A stretch of 64,000 nt of DNA from assembly GCA_031841125.1 (NCBI GenBank), contig CM063114.1, positions 1 to 64,000 of the forward strand, given 5' to 3'. The translations under genes and the position numbers were made by a program. Of this stretch, positions 10,699-21,217 are shown piece after piece (positions within the stretch are counted from its first letter, which is position 1; each line of letters begins with the position of its first letter). A model generated the notes under the pieces. That model saw nothing but the letters and a program-made list of their open reading frames with translations. It was not told the DNA's origin and did not search any database. Source of the DNA: Acanthococcus lagerstroemiae. Its lineage: Eukaryota > Arthropoda > Insecta > Hemiptera > Eriococcidae.

Positions 10699-10955
10699 AG
10701 GTCCTGAGGCAAACGAACCACCAGCACTTTTGTCAATCTTGTTTACATTTTCCACTGATAACTCGGGCGTTTCTTTCGTGAAATGAAGTATAGAAATTTC
10801 TTTTCACCTCATCCGAGTAGTTAAGAATGCCCGTCAATCAACATTCAGTAGGCATTTCGGTATACCAAGAGGAAAGGAAATTACGTCGATTCACACTATG
10901 CAACGCAGTGCAGTAGATTCAAATGAAGTCTTTCAAATGAAATCGATTCCCAGTT

Positions 10956-11207
10956 GAATGCTATTCAGCAAGAGGGAACCGACCAACATTTTTGTAAACA
11001 AAATGAGTTATTAATATCGTTAGAAAGAGTGTAGAAAGTAAAATTTTTCAAAATTGGGCCCCCGATTCAAAAGTGTGTACTCACGTTGAAAAAAGCCCAA
11101 CAGTAAATGCTGCGTCATAATAATTTCTACGTGGCTCTTGAACTTCGAATTACGTGTTCTCAAAAAACGGATTTTGCTAGTTGGTTCCCTCTTGCTGAAT
11201 AGCGTCC
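10956..11207. mobile_element. MITE family B, copy 1
   Basis: About 252 bp with imperfect terminal inverted repeats related to GGACGCTGTTCAGCAAAAGG. The interior is shared with four other copies (12344, 12697, 13064 and 46027). The flanking 4-mers are AGTT and AGCT. No coding capacity is present. Confidence 0.7.
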
Positions 11208-11432
11208 AGCTTATTTTCTTAAGTTTGCAGATAACGATTGAAAATTAGTACCTTTCTAGCACAAGGAGCTCCGCAAATCAATTTTTTCTCGACAATTTTG
11301 TCGGGATGCTAAACAGTGTGAACGTCTCTCTGACAGGCATTCTTAACTCGGATGGAGTAGTCGGACTCTGCACAAAGGTATCACGCTGCAGCACTAGCGT
11401 CGTTAATGTTTATATTCTTCGACTATATAGAT

Positions 11433-12181
11433 ATGTGGCAGTTTCTATAAAAAGGGGTATCTTTGTAGATCGATCAAAATCTCAGAAAACGCGAAAAAAG
11501 GAAAGCAAAATTTTTTGGTCAAAAAAATCAGGCTCAAGAGACAAAATTTACGCGCGTGAGAGAGAAGAGTAAGAGAGAAAGAAAATTACGAACAAGAATG
11601 AGAAAAGAATGCAAATGTTTGCATTCGCTTCCACGCAGTTTTTTGAAGCTCACGAATAAATCCGATGTTCTGAATTGTTGCCACGTAGAAGAGCGAAAAA
11701 TTACCATTCCAACAAGCCCCCATCGAGGCAAGCGTGATTCCGCGGCGAATCACGGCCGCTTGAAGTAGGGCTATATAGTTTCACCTGGGTATACTAAGCC
11801 GCCATTTTGGTTCATACTGCGCCCGTGGATGCCGAATCCGACTATGCGGAGCGTAACGCGTAGTCAATTCGGCATCGACGGGCGCAGTACGAACCAAAAT
11901 GGTGGCTTAGTATACCCAGGTGAAACTATAGAGCCCTACTTGAAGCTTGAAGTTACAGAACAAAAAGGTGTGTCTAACTTGAAACGCGTTTTTCTCGGAA
12001 ATGTGTTTTCGCGCGTTCTCCTTACACTCATTTTTGACCCCTTGTATCTCCGCAACAAAAAACGCTACAGATCTCGCCGAAAGCTCATTGGAACGGGCAT
12101 TCATTCCTCTATTACGTACTATCCGTAACTCAAAATTTGTTGGATGAACAAAGTCACCCCTTTTTATAGAAACTGCCACAT
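11433..12181. mobile_element. TIR element of about 750 bp with nested MITE
   Basis: ATGTGGCAGTTTCTATAAAA at the left is matched by its complement at the right (12148-12181), so the arms are about 34 bp. Just outside both arms is GACTATA. The outer phrase CTTTGACTATA at the right is shared with the terminal repeats of the P-like element at 6635, which hints at a related family. I found no clean target duplication. The family A MITE at 11768-11936 is inserted inside. Confidence 0.55.
11768..11936. mobile_element. Foldback MITE, family A copy 2
   Basis: Nearly identical to the element at 6445-6613 but with the asymmetric centre in the opposite orientation. It is flanked by TA on both sides and lies within the 11433-12181 element. 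Confidence 0.8.
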
Positions 12182-12343
12182 TATAGTCAAAGGTGTATGT
12201 TCGTGTAAGGTGATAAGTCTAACTGTAGGATATATAGGTTAATTTAAATTTTGCCTTATTTATTTGTTTCCTTCATTCAAATTTTGTTGTTGTTTTTTTT
12301 TACTAAATATTACGAAAATAATGCTTGTTACAGGAGAGCATAT

Positions 12344-12597
12344 GGACGCTGTTTAACAAAAGTGAACTAACCCATAAAATACGCTTTTTGAGAACACGTG
12401 ATTCGAAGTTCAAGAGCCATGTAGAAACTATATGGCATTGCGTGTATTGATGAGCTTTCTTCAACGTGAGTACCATACACATTTATGAATTGGAGGCCCG
12501 ATTTTGAAAAATTCTACGTTTTACGCTCTTTCCAACGATAATAATAACTCATTTTGTCTACAAATGTGTGTTAGTTTCCTCTTGTTAAGCAGCGTCC
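12344..12597. mobile_element. MITE family B, copy 2
   Basis: The copy runs from GGACGCTGTTTAACAAAAG to its mirrored end and is flanked by the direct 4-mer ATAT on both sides. Its orientation is opposite to copy 1. Confidence 0.75.
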
Positions 12598-12696
12598 ATA
12601 TTAAAATCTGAATTATTTCACCACGCGAACTGAAATTATATACCAATAAATCTGACTCGGAACATCGAAAATAAGATTCTTATCCCAGTTAGAATT

Positions 12697-12946
12697 GGAC
12701 GCTGGTCAACAAAAGGGAACCAATTAACATTTGTAAACAAAATGAGTTATTAGTATGTTGGAAAGAGCGTAAAGCGTAAAATTTTTCAAAATTGGGCCCC
12801 CAATTAAAAAATGTGTACTCACGTTGAAAAAAGCTTATTAGTAAACGCTATGTCATGTAGTTTCTATATGGCTCTTGAACCTCGAATCACGTTTTCTCAA
12901 AAAGCGGATTTTGCTAGTTTTGGTACCCTTTTGCTGAATAGCGTCC
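12697..12946. mobile_element. MITE family B, copy 3
   Basis: The ends read GGACGCTGGTCAACAAAAGG and TTTTGCTGAATAGCGTCC. The direct flanking 4-mer is AATT. The orientation is the same as copy 1. Confidence 0.75.
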
Positions 12947-13063
12947 AATTAGTTCTCATAAAATCCGGTAGATGTCACTTATTCTGCCGTTTAATAGTGC
13001 AGAGTCCAAATAGTAGGGATATAAAACGCGTTATCAGGATTGATCGCTACAATAAAGATAAAT

Positions 13064-13319
13064 GGACGCTGTTCAGCAAAAGGGAATCAACTAGCAAAAT
13101 TCGCTTTTTGACAACACGTGATTCGAAATTCAAGATAGAACCATGTAGAGACTATATTATGACATAGCGTTTACTGATAAGCTTTTTTCAACATAAGCAC
13201 GCATTTTTGAATCGGGGGACCAATTTCGAAAAATTCTACATTTTACGCTCTTTCCAACGATACTAATAACTCATTTTGTTTACAAATGTTGGTTGGTTCC
13301 CTTTTGCTGAACAGCGTCC
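13064..13319. mobile_element. MITE family B, copy 4
   Basis: The best-preserved ends of the family: GGACGCTGTTCAGCAAAAGG and CCTTTTGCTGAACAGCGTCC are exact complements. The direct flanking 4-mer is AAAT. Confidence 0.8.
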
Positions 13320-13631
13320 AAATGTCTCTTTCGCTACAGAAAACTGTTACGCGAAAACGCGTTTTCGATGCATGTGTAGAACAATAATTGCCGTCACTAC
13401 AGTGCGCTGCAAAATCACCTGTGCGAGTGCTAGCGGGGAGGAAGTGAATGGGTGATACCTAATGTTGTGTATTTTTGAATAATAGAAAAATCTCCATGAT
13501 CACTCATTCAGATCATTCGTGCCAACATTTGCAGTACTCTAATTTATATCCCAATATATTTACCAACAGTTTCTGTAGTAACGTCATTGAGTGGTTCAGT
13601 AACCAATCCATTTGGTAACGCGGTCAATAAA

Positions 13632-13712
13632 TGAGGAGTTCTATCTGTCAAAAGGGCGCTTGACATATGGGATTCCCATATGTCAAGCACCCTTTTGACA
13701 GATAACTCCTCA
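13632..13712. repeat. Near-perfect hairpin (about 40-bp arms)
   Basis: TGAGGAGTTCTATCTGTCAA at 13632 is mirrored by TTGACAGATAACTCCTCA at the right end, and the centre reads CATATGGGA / TCCCATATG. A piece of the same arm (TTTGACAGATAACTCCTCA) occurs alone near 9494, so this is a repeated foldback element. Confidence 0.7.
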
Positions 13713-14089
13713 AATGTAAACAGATACCAATAACCATTTCAGTTTTCTAGCACAACCAAATCAACATGAACATGCTCACATCGACAGCTTTTGGGGAAAT
13801 GGTGAAGAGGCGACTGCGTATGTGAGTATGACGAGTGATTTTCACTTTCTAACAGTCTGCACAGGTATGAGGTATAGAACATCCTGCTTCAATACCAAGC
13901 CATAAAAATTTTGTTGATATATAAGCCTTGTAGAAGCTTTTGACACCAGAATGAGCTAAATTGTGAATTAGCTGAAAACATTTTTAACGCAAACATTTAG
14001 GAATAACTAACTGGGTGGTTAGTGTCCTCAAAAAAAAAAACAAAAAAACAAAAAAACAAGAAACAGTTTCATGCATCATGCATCATTAG

Positions 14090-15625
14090 TGGTACCTACT
14101 TGGAAAAACATTACAAATTTCATGCTGTTGGAAACGACCCTCTTCAAGTTGTAAAATTTCCGCATCATCCTTCTGCGCAGTAGGAATAATATCAGGCATA
14201 ATTTCAACAGTAATAGCACACATATTTCAGGTCTACTGAATGCATCGGCCACAACATTGGACTTACCAGAAATGTGTTGAATATCTGTAGTATACTGGGG
14301 ATATAAATTCGACCCACCTTGACCGCTGTTCCATTTTAATGCGCTTTCTAGTGGAAAACATATGAGCTAATGGACGGTGATCTGTAAGAAGCAACAACTT
14401 ACGACTTTCAATCATAAAATGAAAGTTGTCTATAGCACAATAGTTAGGTGGTATATAATTCTTTATCATGAGTTGACCATTCAAGCTGTGGAGATTCAAA
14501 TTTAGTAGAATAAAATCCTAAAGGTTGATACTCAGCCTTACCATTAACTGCCACCGCCTGTTTCAAAACGGCGTCACCAGCTATATTAAAGGCATCATAA
14601 GTTAGCAAAAGTTCAAAATTATCCCGTGGAAAATTGAATAGAGTACCATAATAATAGAAAAGGTCTCTTTGGCCAGATTAAAATCATTAACAAGTTTATC
14701 ACACAGTCTACAAATTACCGTTCTATCATTCTTACATGTATGACCTTTTAAAACGTCCTTCAGGAACGAAGGTAGTCTGAAGTGCTCTTCTACTGAGTTG
14801 GTGATAGCAATTCCATGGCTTCTCTCAGGGCTCCAATAGTGCCTACGTGGTCTTTCTAATTTCTTGAAGAATTTGATTTGTTGTGAAGTATGCGGGAAAC
14901 CTTTAGCTGAAATTGTATGAGCTACAAAATCCAATTCTTCAATAAAAAAATTCAGATTTAGGCGTATTAAGAGAAAGACCAAATTTATTCAAACGCTGAA
15001 ATAAAATTTCCAAGTGATTAGTATGCTCGTCAGGGTTGGTGGAAAACACAAGGACGTCATCAATATCACAGAAAACGAAAGGTAAGTTACAAAAAATTAA
15101 GTTATTGATGAAATGCCGGAAAGTTGTAGGCGCATTTTAGAGTGCCACGGGCATTCTCAGGTACCTACCAGAGAGCAGTACACAATACCGATATCGGTAC
15201 TCGGGTATTGTATTGTAGCAGAGCGACTACTGATTATGTACTCGGTAGTCAGTTTCACCAATACAATACCGAGTAATACTCGGTCAGGAATATCGTTTTA
15301 CGATTATCGCTGTATTTTAGGTGGAGCAGTATTTATAGTGGTGCAGTATATAGTGATGCTTTATCAGTGATACTTGTTATCGTCCATACTATATCACGGA
15401 AACGACTACCTATCGCTACAATACCGAGTACCTATACGCGGTATCGATTTAAGCGATACAATACCGAATACCACATGAGTACATACTCGTATCGTGCACT
15501 GCTCTGGTACCTACTCATGAGGACCAACTGGTGAGAAAACAGCTGTCTTATTGAATATCCCTAGGAAAGCGCTTCAACTAAACTAAAACAAGAGAAAATA
15601 CATTTACCAGAAAGATTATATTAAT
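14090..15625 (-). pseudogene. Ty3/gypsy pol relic (RT to RNase H), broken
   Basis: Read on the minus strand from about 15.6 kb, pieces appear in the right order but in different frames. They are KTAVFSPVGPHE, then RMP and NAPTTFRHFIN with a stop between, then LPFVFCDIDDVLVFS (the reverse transcriptase active-site region), then LLLTDHRPLAHMFSTRKRIK of the RNase H region (14.3-14.5 kb), then a phrase ending ADAFSRPE. Several stops and frameshifts break it and no LTRs were found. The hAT-like MITE at 15169-15506 is inserted just upstream of the RMP phrase. Confidence 0.75.
15169..15506. mobile_element. hAT-like MITE, family C copy 1
   Basis: The 338-bp element begins CAGAGAGCAGTACACAATAC and ends GTGCACTGCTCTG. 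It is flanked by the exact 8-bp direct repeat GTACCTAC at 15161-15168 and 15507-15514. The CAG-G ends and 8-bp duplication are hAT hallmarks. A second copy lies at 42241-42575. It contains many scattered variants of CGATACAATACCGAGTA and no coding frame. Confidence 0.8.
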
Positions 15626-16063
15626 AGGGTTAGTGGTTCCAAGATAACAAATCGAATATCTCGTCCATTATTAGCACTATTTAGGTGAAACTTATACTGC
15701 AGACATGTGGCAACATAACACTCATATTAATGTGTGAACGAACTAATTATATCAGAAAACAATCTCGTGATATCAACAAAAACATATATTTTTGAATGCC
15801 AAAAGTAAACATTTTTTCAAGTCCGTTTTTTTTTAAATTGAGAAACTGATTTTTTTCAACTGGTAAATAAATTTTGAATATATTATACTACTATAAGTTC
15901 TGCACTGAATGACGTTGGATTCATAATCATAACTTTTTTTTGGTCACAACCAATACCACATTAAACATATGAAGAAAACGTTGGTTCCAAGATAACAGGC
16001 ATTAATTTTCATATATTTTTATACAAATAGGTACAGGATTTCAACGAAAAACAACCCAAGTCA
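15626..16063. other. AT-rich spacer before the BEL/Pao element
   Basis: No gene is visible. AGGGTTAGTGGTTCCAA near 15636 recurs in inverted orientation next to the MITE at 20.9 kb, perhaps marking another dispersed repeat. Confidence 0.35.
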
Positions 16064-16068
16064 ATTTG

Positions 16069-16448
16069 TGTTGTATTTTAATCGATGAGGATTAATAAAA
16101 TTCACACTGACGTATAAAAATAAATCATTTATTTAAAAAAAATAAAAAAAAAATAAGAAAAGAACTGCCGAGGTACATTAGAGACTAGGACGACGAGCAC
16201 AACAAATTAGCTCCGCACGAAAAGAACTCACCGAGAGGGAGAGGACAATACGGCACGAACAAACAAAAAAAAAGTTTTTGTCCCTTTTTTTTTTTTAATC
16301 TGGCCATTGCGCAGACGTGGAAATACCCACGACGAAAGAAAAAAGAACAATAATTGGCTGCAACAGTCACGAAAACGAAGAGAAGGAATTCCCCAATAAA
16401 AATAAAAATCCTTCGAGTTTGCAGAAATGTTATAAACTCATCATAACA
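16069..16448 (-). repeat. BEL/Pao 3' LTR
   Basis: On the minus strand it starts TGTTATG and ends TACAACA, and it aligns along its whole length with 20136-20518. It lacks a 10-base phrase (CATTCAAGGT) present in the other LTR and differs in homopolymer lengths, so the insertion is not recent. Confidence 0.85.
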
Positions 16449-16869
16449 TACTCCACACGTTGAGCAGGGTCGAAAACATACATAACATCAGTATGATTGC
16501 AGGTGTTAGTAAAAATAAATGTAAATTATAATCATCCAATGAAATCAAATATTCCAAAAGCCAAAGTTTTGGTCGTGTGTGTAAAGAAATAAATAACTTT
16601 AGAACTTCATGGGCGCTCATGAAGTTGAACCTGATGTTCACCTGCAAATGAAATATACTGACTAAGATAGTACCATCTTGAAAAAGCTGATCAGACTTAC
16701 AAAATTTACACACAAAATTGTCAGATTTGAAAATTAAATACAGCTTCTGCATTTGATCACAGATTGATATCACATTTCAAGTGGATATCGATTTTTCAGG
16801 ATTTTCTGAAACAGTGAACTTCGAAACAATTAATTGTTTTCGGAAACAGGCAATGGAATTAGTTTAAAC

Positions 16870-17230
16870 GATAGGTCGTTTTAGAATGCCAATCGTTTTG
16901 AGGGTCACTACTCTAGTGTGAGCCCATCAGAGCCTGGGTGTATTTCGAGAATTTTGCCTAAAGGCCAATGAGCAGGTGGACAATTTTCTTCCTTCAGAAT
17001 AACAATGTCACTGATTTTGAGAGCATCCTTTTTGATTCTCCATTTTGTTCGTTGTTGAAGGGTGTTAAGATACTCATTTCTCTACTTTTTCCAAAATTTT
17101 TGTGCTTGTGCTTTAACAAGCTCCCAATGTTTGAGCCAATTTTCTAGCACTATAGATAAATCTGAATTGGGTAATCCAACAATGGGACCACCAATCAGAA
17201 AGAGTGTCCAGGTATCAAAGCGTCAGGCTC
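16870..17230 (-). pseudogene. Pao pol C-terminal tail (DUF5641-like)
   Basis: Read on the minus strand the stretch gives HFLIGGPIVGLPNSDLS, then ENWLKHWELVKAQAQKFWKK, then QQRTKWR and a phrase with PAHWPLGKILEIHPGSDGLT. This is the characteristic end of BEL/Pao polyproteins after the integrase. It follows the reverse transcriptase remnant almost directly, so the RNase H and integrase core are deleted. Confidence 0.75.
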
Positions 17231-17289
17231 ACTAGGATTGGTGGAGTCGGGAATGAGCAGTCTAGAGTTCAAACAAGCTTCAACTTGAA

Positions 17290-18448
17290 TCAACAATGTC
17301 GTCTATTGCTCGAAGGAAAATGTGTTTTTAGAAAAAACATATTGCAATTGACCTTAATTTGATAGGTATCATTGCTGGATGACCACAATAGACCAAGGGA
17401 TTTTGTAATTTTATCATTTTTGTCCAAGCTAAATAGAAGATTTGATTCTTGCTGATTCTCTGAAATGTGATATAGTAACTCAGTCGAATTAGAACACCAT
17501 TTACTTAAAATAAATCCTCCTCTGGCCAAAATTTCTCTGAGCTGATTTTGACTTTTAAAGGCCGCCTTGATGCAGTTGGCCCCAGTTAAAACGTTATCTA
17601 TATAAAAGTCGTTTAACAGAGCCGAACAGGCATCAGGGTATAATTTACCATCTAATTCAACTAATGCTTTCAGACAACAATAGCCAAAAAGGGGGCAGAA
17701 GATGTCCCAAATGCTAAGGTAACTTTCTCATATACTTTCAGCGGATCAGTGGAATCGGCTCGCCAAAATCTTCTTTGAAATCTAGTATCTCCAGAATGCA
17801 ACCGGACCTGTCTATACATTTTTACAATGTCGGCAGTAAAGACAAATTTGTGCACTCTGAATTGCATTATGACAGTCAAAAGATCTGATTGTGCTACTGG
17901 CCCAACCATAAGGCAATCGTTTAGTGAAATGCCTAAGCTAGTGATCATATACTTGTGTCAAATACTGAGCAAAGGCGAGTTGAGGTAGAAGTTTCTTTAA
18001 TAATTGTATGATGTGGCATATAATAACTCATTTCATTTAAAGTTTTGCCGATCTCACGCATATGACCTTGATTTATGTAGTCATCCATGCCTGTTGCATA
18101 TTCTATTTTTAAAGACGGATTTTTCATAAAACGTTTCTCTAAATGATAGAATCGTTTCAATGCAAGGGATCTGTTCTGAGGAGGGACTTTGAAGGGAAGC
18201 CGAACTATAAAGTATCCAAAACATCCATTCAGATGTCTGGTCGTTGTTTCTAGAAATAATTTTTCACATTCTTGCTCTTCAAAGGATAATGGTTTTGAAT
18301 CAGAGTCGTCCAAAAGCCAAAACAATTTAATTGTTTCAAATAGAGCATCAGTAGAATGTACAGTAAATACCCTTTGAACGTTCATGACTTTAAATTCTTC
18401 CAGATCCCTATTGTCAGTCACCAGCCAACCTAATTTTGAGTTACGCAA
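17290..18448 (-). pseudogene. BEL/Pao reverse transcriptase remnant
   Basis: The first part (18448-17945) carries EEQECEKLFLETTTRH, GYFIVRLPFK and HHTIIKE. The next frame (17948-17670) carries LNDCLMVGPVAQSDLL and FTADIVKMYRQVRLH, both hallmark Pao RT phrases. After a frameshift the active-site region reads FYIDNVLTGAN near 17592-17606, where the second aspartate of the usual Y-x-D-D is asparagine. The last part (17529-17290) matches the thumb and connection region, with SLGLLWSSSNDT. It is clearly inactive. Confidence 0.8.
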
Positions 18449-18559
18449 GCAGGCTTATACACAATTTTTTGGAACTTAAAATTTTCCAAAATATACGTAA
18501 ACCTAATAGCAGGTCCACTTTACTTGATACATTGAAATTTGCGTCAGCTAATATTATAT

Positions 18560-18850
18560 TTTTGGGAATGTTCCAATCGTGTATATCAAAACTATTATAA
18601 GGAAAACTGAACCCACAATTTCATCAACAATTTCACACACAACAATAATGTGGAAATTTGAATATTGTGCAGAAATTTTAATTTTCACGCAACCCAGAGT
18701 AGTTGACTGATGACCTTCAATCAAACCTAAATTGCAACTACTTCTTTCGGGTATTAGATTGAGACGCTTTACTCATTCTGAAGTAATTAGATTAGGTTGA
18801 CCTCCAGAATCAATTAAGGCTCGACATAGTTGTTCAACAGTCAGTTCCAA
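18560..18850 (-). pseudogene. BEL/Pao aspartic protease remnant
   Basis: On the minus strand a phrase CRALIDSGGQPNLIT gives the D-S-G catalytic motif of retroelement proteases, followed by LGCVKIKISAQYSNFHI. The position between gag and reverse transcriptase is as expected for the family. A stop follows soon after the motif. Confidence 0.6.
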
Positions 18851-18950
18851 ATTTGATATACCTTTACTTGAGCAGTTGCTAGTAATGCTTCCAAACAATC
18901 GGTTGAAACATTGCCAATCCAAAATTATTGTCTTGGCCGTCTGAATTATT

Positions 18951-19958
18951 TTATTTGGAATTTAAATTTATATCAAAAGTTAAAGAAAGGGTTTGTTGGA
19001 AAGTGATTTGCAATGCTACAGCATTAGCTCGATACAGAGAAATTAGGCCACAAAGACTCTGTTTTTTATCCTTTATAGAAGGCCAGTTTTGTAGTGTGTC
19101 TAATATTCGAGATATACCCTTCATTATCGGATCATTATAATGATCTACAATTGTGGTAAATGCTGAGTCATAGTATTCTCCTTCAAATGGGTAGCCTTCT
19201 ACAAACGTTAAAGGCATCCCTTTGAGACGAGATTGTAAATAGCTAAATTTCAACATATTATTCAAAGACTCGTTTTTATGTATTAGGGATTCGAATAGGT
19301 AACTTATGCCATCCAGACCAATGTTCAAAATCACCCTCAAAAGTTGGTATTTCTACCTTAGGTAACTTTAAACCGGGTGAACTGGAGGCATCTATCCTCT
19401 GATTCGGATTGCCTGAAAGGCTCGAAAGTAATAAATTTCGGATATATTTATGACAAACTAAAAATCTTTATCTACGATCAAGATACGGCTTAGTATCAGA
19501 ATTATCAAGTTTGCAGATTCGCATTACTTCAAGATGAGCCGTGGTGAAATTGTCCACTAATTATTGTAGCTCGCTTAACACTATGTCGATAGTAGCTTTG
19601 GATACACCTTCTTTGTTTAACAGTTGTTCCAAAGCAACTATAGAAGTTTTAAGGTCTGCTACAGCCATATGCGACATTGAGCTATGCAGGCATCAAAACG
19701 AAATTTCTCAGCAAAATTACCTGGAGAATCAGTAGTAGATGGATTGGGTGAAGCCTTCATCAATAAATTACGATTAGCAGCGGGTGGTGTTTCATTTGCT
19801 GACTGAGCAAAGGCAGCTGGGTTTGAAGAACCAGTAGCACCACGCAGAACTACTCTCCAACGTCCGTTTTGCGACATTTTCAATGTAACAACGCGAACAA
19901 TTTGCCCGAAATTTGAGTAATTCGACACTTCAATTTTGAAGAGGTACAAGCAGCACAA
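18951..19958 (-). pseudogene. BEL/Pao gag remnant
   Basis: The 129-codon frame at 19340-18951 carries FESLIHKNESLNNMLKFSYL and KGMPLTFVEG, matching the DUF1759-type capsid region of BEL/Pao gag. The frame upstream (19958-19659) includes a plausible start, MSQNGRWRVVL, but is separated from the capsid region by frameshifts. No zinc knuckle was made out. Confidence 0.65.
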
Positions 19959-20117
19959 TTAGCGGAAAAGAATGAAGATCACACAAAATTTATCGCGAAT
20001 TGGTAATGCATCAAAATTTTCAAGGTTAATTTAATTCGGAATCAAACACGAAATCAAACAAATCGCGTCACACGTGCACAATACAAAAAAATAAGAAAAA
20101 CCGCCGAACTGATTACT

Positions 20118-20135
20118 ATCCGGCCCAGAGGACCA
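20118..20135 (-). other. Primer-binding site of the BEL/Pao element
   Basis: Immediately after the 5' LTR the minus strand reads TGGTCCTCTGGGCCGGAT. A start of TGG directly at the LTR edge fits pairing with a tRNA 3' CCA end. I did not assign the tRNA. Confidence 0.65.
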
Positions 20136-20518
20136 TGTTGTATTTTAATCGATGAGGATTAATAAAATTCACACTAACGTATAAAAATAAATCATTTATT
20201 AAAAAAAAAAAAAAAAAAAAAAAAAACTGCCGAGGTACATTAGAGACTAGGACGACGAGCACAACAAATTAACTCCGCACCATTCAAGGTCACGAAAAGA
20301 ACTCACCGAGAGGGAGAGGACAATACGGCACGAACAAACAAAAAAAAAGTTTTTGTCCTTTTTTTTTTTAGTCTGGCCACTGCGCAGACGTGGAAATACC
20401 CACAACGAAAGAAAAAAGAACAATAATTGGCTGCAACAGCCACGAAAACGAAGAGAAGGAATTCCCCAATAAAAATAAAATTCCTTCGAGTTTGCAGAAA
20501 TGTTATAAACTCATAACA
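20136..20518 (-). repeat. BEL/Pao 5' LTR
   Basis: It pairs with 16069-16448. A poly-A run of more than 20 bases near 20198-20226 corresponds to a shorter A-rich tract in the other LTR. Confidence 0.85.
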
Positions 20519-20734
20519 ATTTGATGCAGAAGATATGAAAAAGGCCGTAAGTTTAGTTCTTGAAAAGAATTACTGGTATAGAGCTGCTTGTGATGAATTT
20601 GATTCTAGGAAGAACGAAAAGGCAGAAAAGGGCCTTGACAATTGACGTTGACCTTTTCCATTATAATATATACTAATATATGTACCTATTATCTTGATCA
20701 GATATACCCAAAAATAACTTTACTGTGTCATCTT

Positions 20735-20844
20735 CCCGATTGACAATTTGGTGAGCGCTCACACAACATATCACAAGCCCTACCGTTTTGAGACTTTTGG
20801 CCGATCACATTTTCTTGTGAGTGGTCACCATCTAATCATTTTAA

Positions 20845-20879
<35 letters not shown>

Positions 20880-20955
20880 GTGATCGCTCAGCAGTAGTGT
20901 GATTACTGAGTGATGTTCACAAGAGCGCTCACATTCGGCTTCATTGTCAATCGGG
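20735..20955. mobile_element. Inverted-repeat element with (GT)n
   Basis: The left end CCCGATTGACAAT is mirrored by ATTGTCAATCGGG at the right, and GAGCGCTCACA occurs just inside each end. A (GT)n run occupies 20847-20876. No target duplication was recognised and it has no coding capacity. Confidence 0.6.
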
Positions 20956-21121
20956 TTGGAACCACTAACCCTACCTTTTATCAGAAAGCGTGGTAAAGGA
21001 TATCAATCCGATTTGGTTTCAGCATTCAGACCGCATTCAGACGACAACAGTCCCTAACAATGCGAATTGTTTCATTTTTTCTGATAACTACAATTGAAGA
21101 AGCCGAAACTGACCTGGGGTA

Positions 21122-21217
21122 GTATTATTGAAATTTTTTTAGCAATGTTACGGATAACATTGCATGTACTTTAAACGGGATGTTATCCGTAACATCGTTA
21201 AAAAATTTCAATAATAC
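21122..21217. repeat. Foldback with about 38-bp arms
   Basis: GTATTATTGAAATTTTTTTA, running on to ATGTTACGGATAACAT, is repeated in inverted orientation after a 19-base loop, with two or three mismatches. It looks like a very short foldback element or a structured RNA. Confidence 0.65.

Larger units (their letters stand above)
16069..20518 (-). mobile_element. BEL/Pao LTR retrotransposon, internally deleted
   Basis: Direct LTRs of about 380 bp bound a 3.7-kb interior, and the 5-bp direct repeat ATTTG flanks the element (16064-16068 and 20519-20523). On the minus strand the order is 5' LTR (20136-20518), primer-binding site, gag, aspartic protease, reverse transcriptase, a large gap where RNase H and integrase should be, a Pao-type C-terminal tail, and the 3' LTR. 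Complete elements are usually 5.5-7 kb or more, so about 2 kb of pol is missing. Stops and frameshifts throughout show it is dead. Confidence 0.88.

Noticed and set aside
16441..16773. A 110-codon minus-strand frame with a hydrophobic end, between the BEL/Pao pol tail and the 3' LTR, as a possible env-like gene
   Set aside because: It has no cleavage site, glycosylation pattern or Cys framework, and it runs into the LTR. It is more likely an untranslated part.
20847..20876. (GT)n run as a possible functional recombination signal
   Set aside because: It is an ordinary microsatellite within an inverted-repeat element, and nothing else supports a function.
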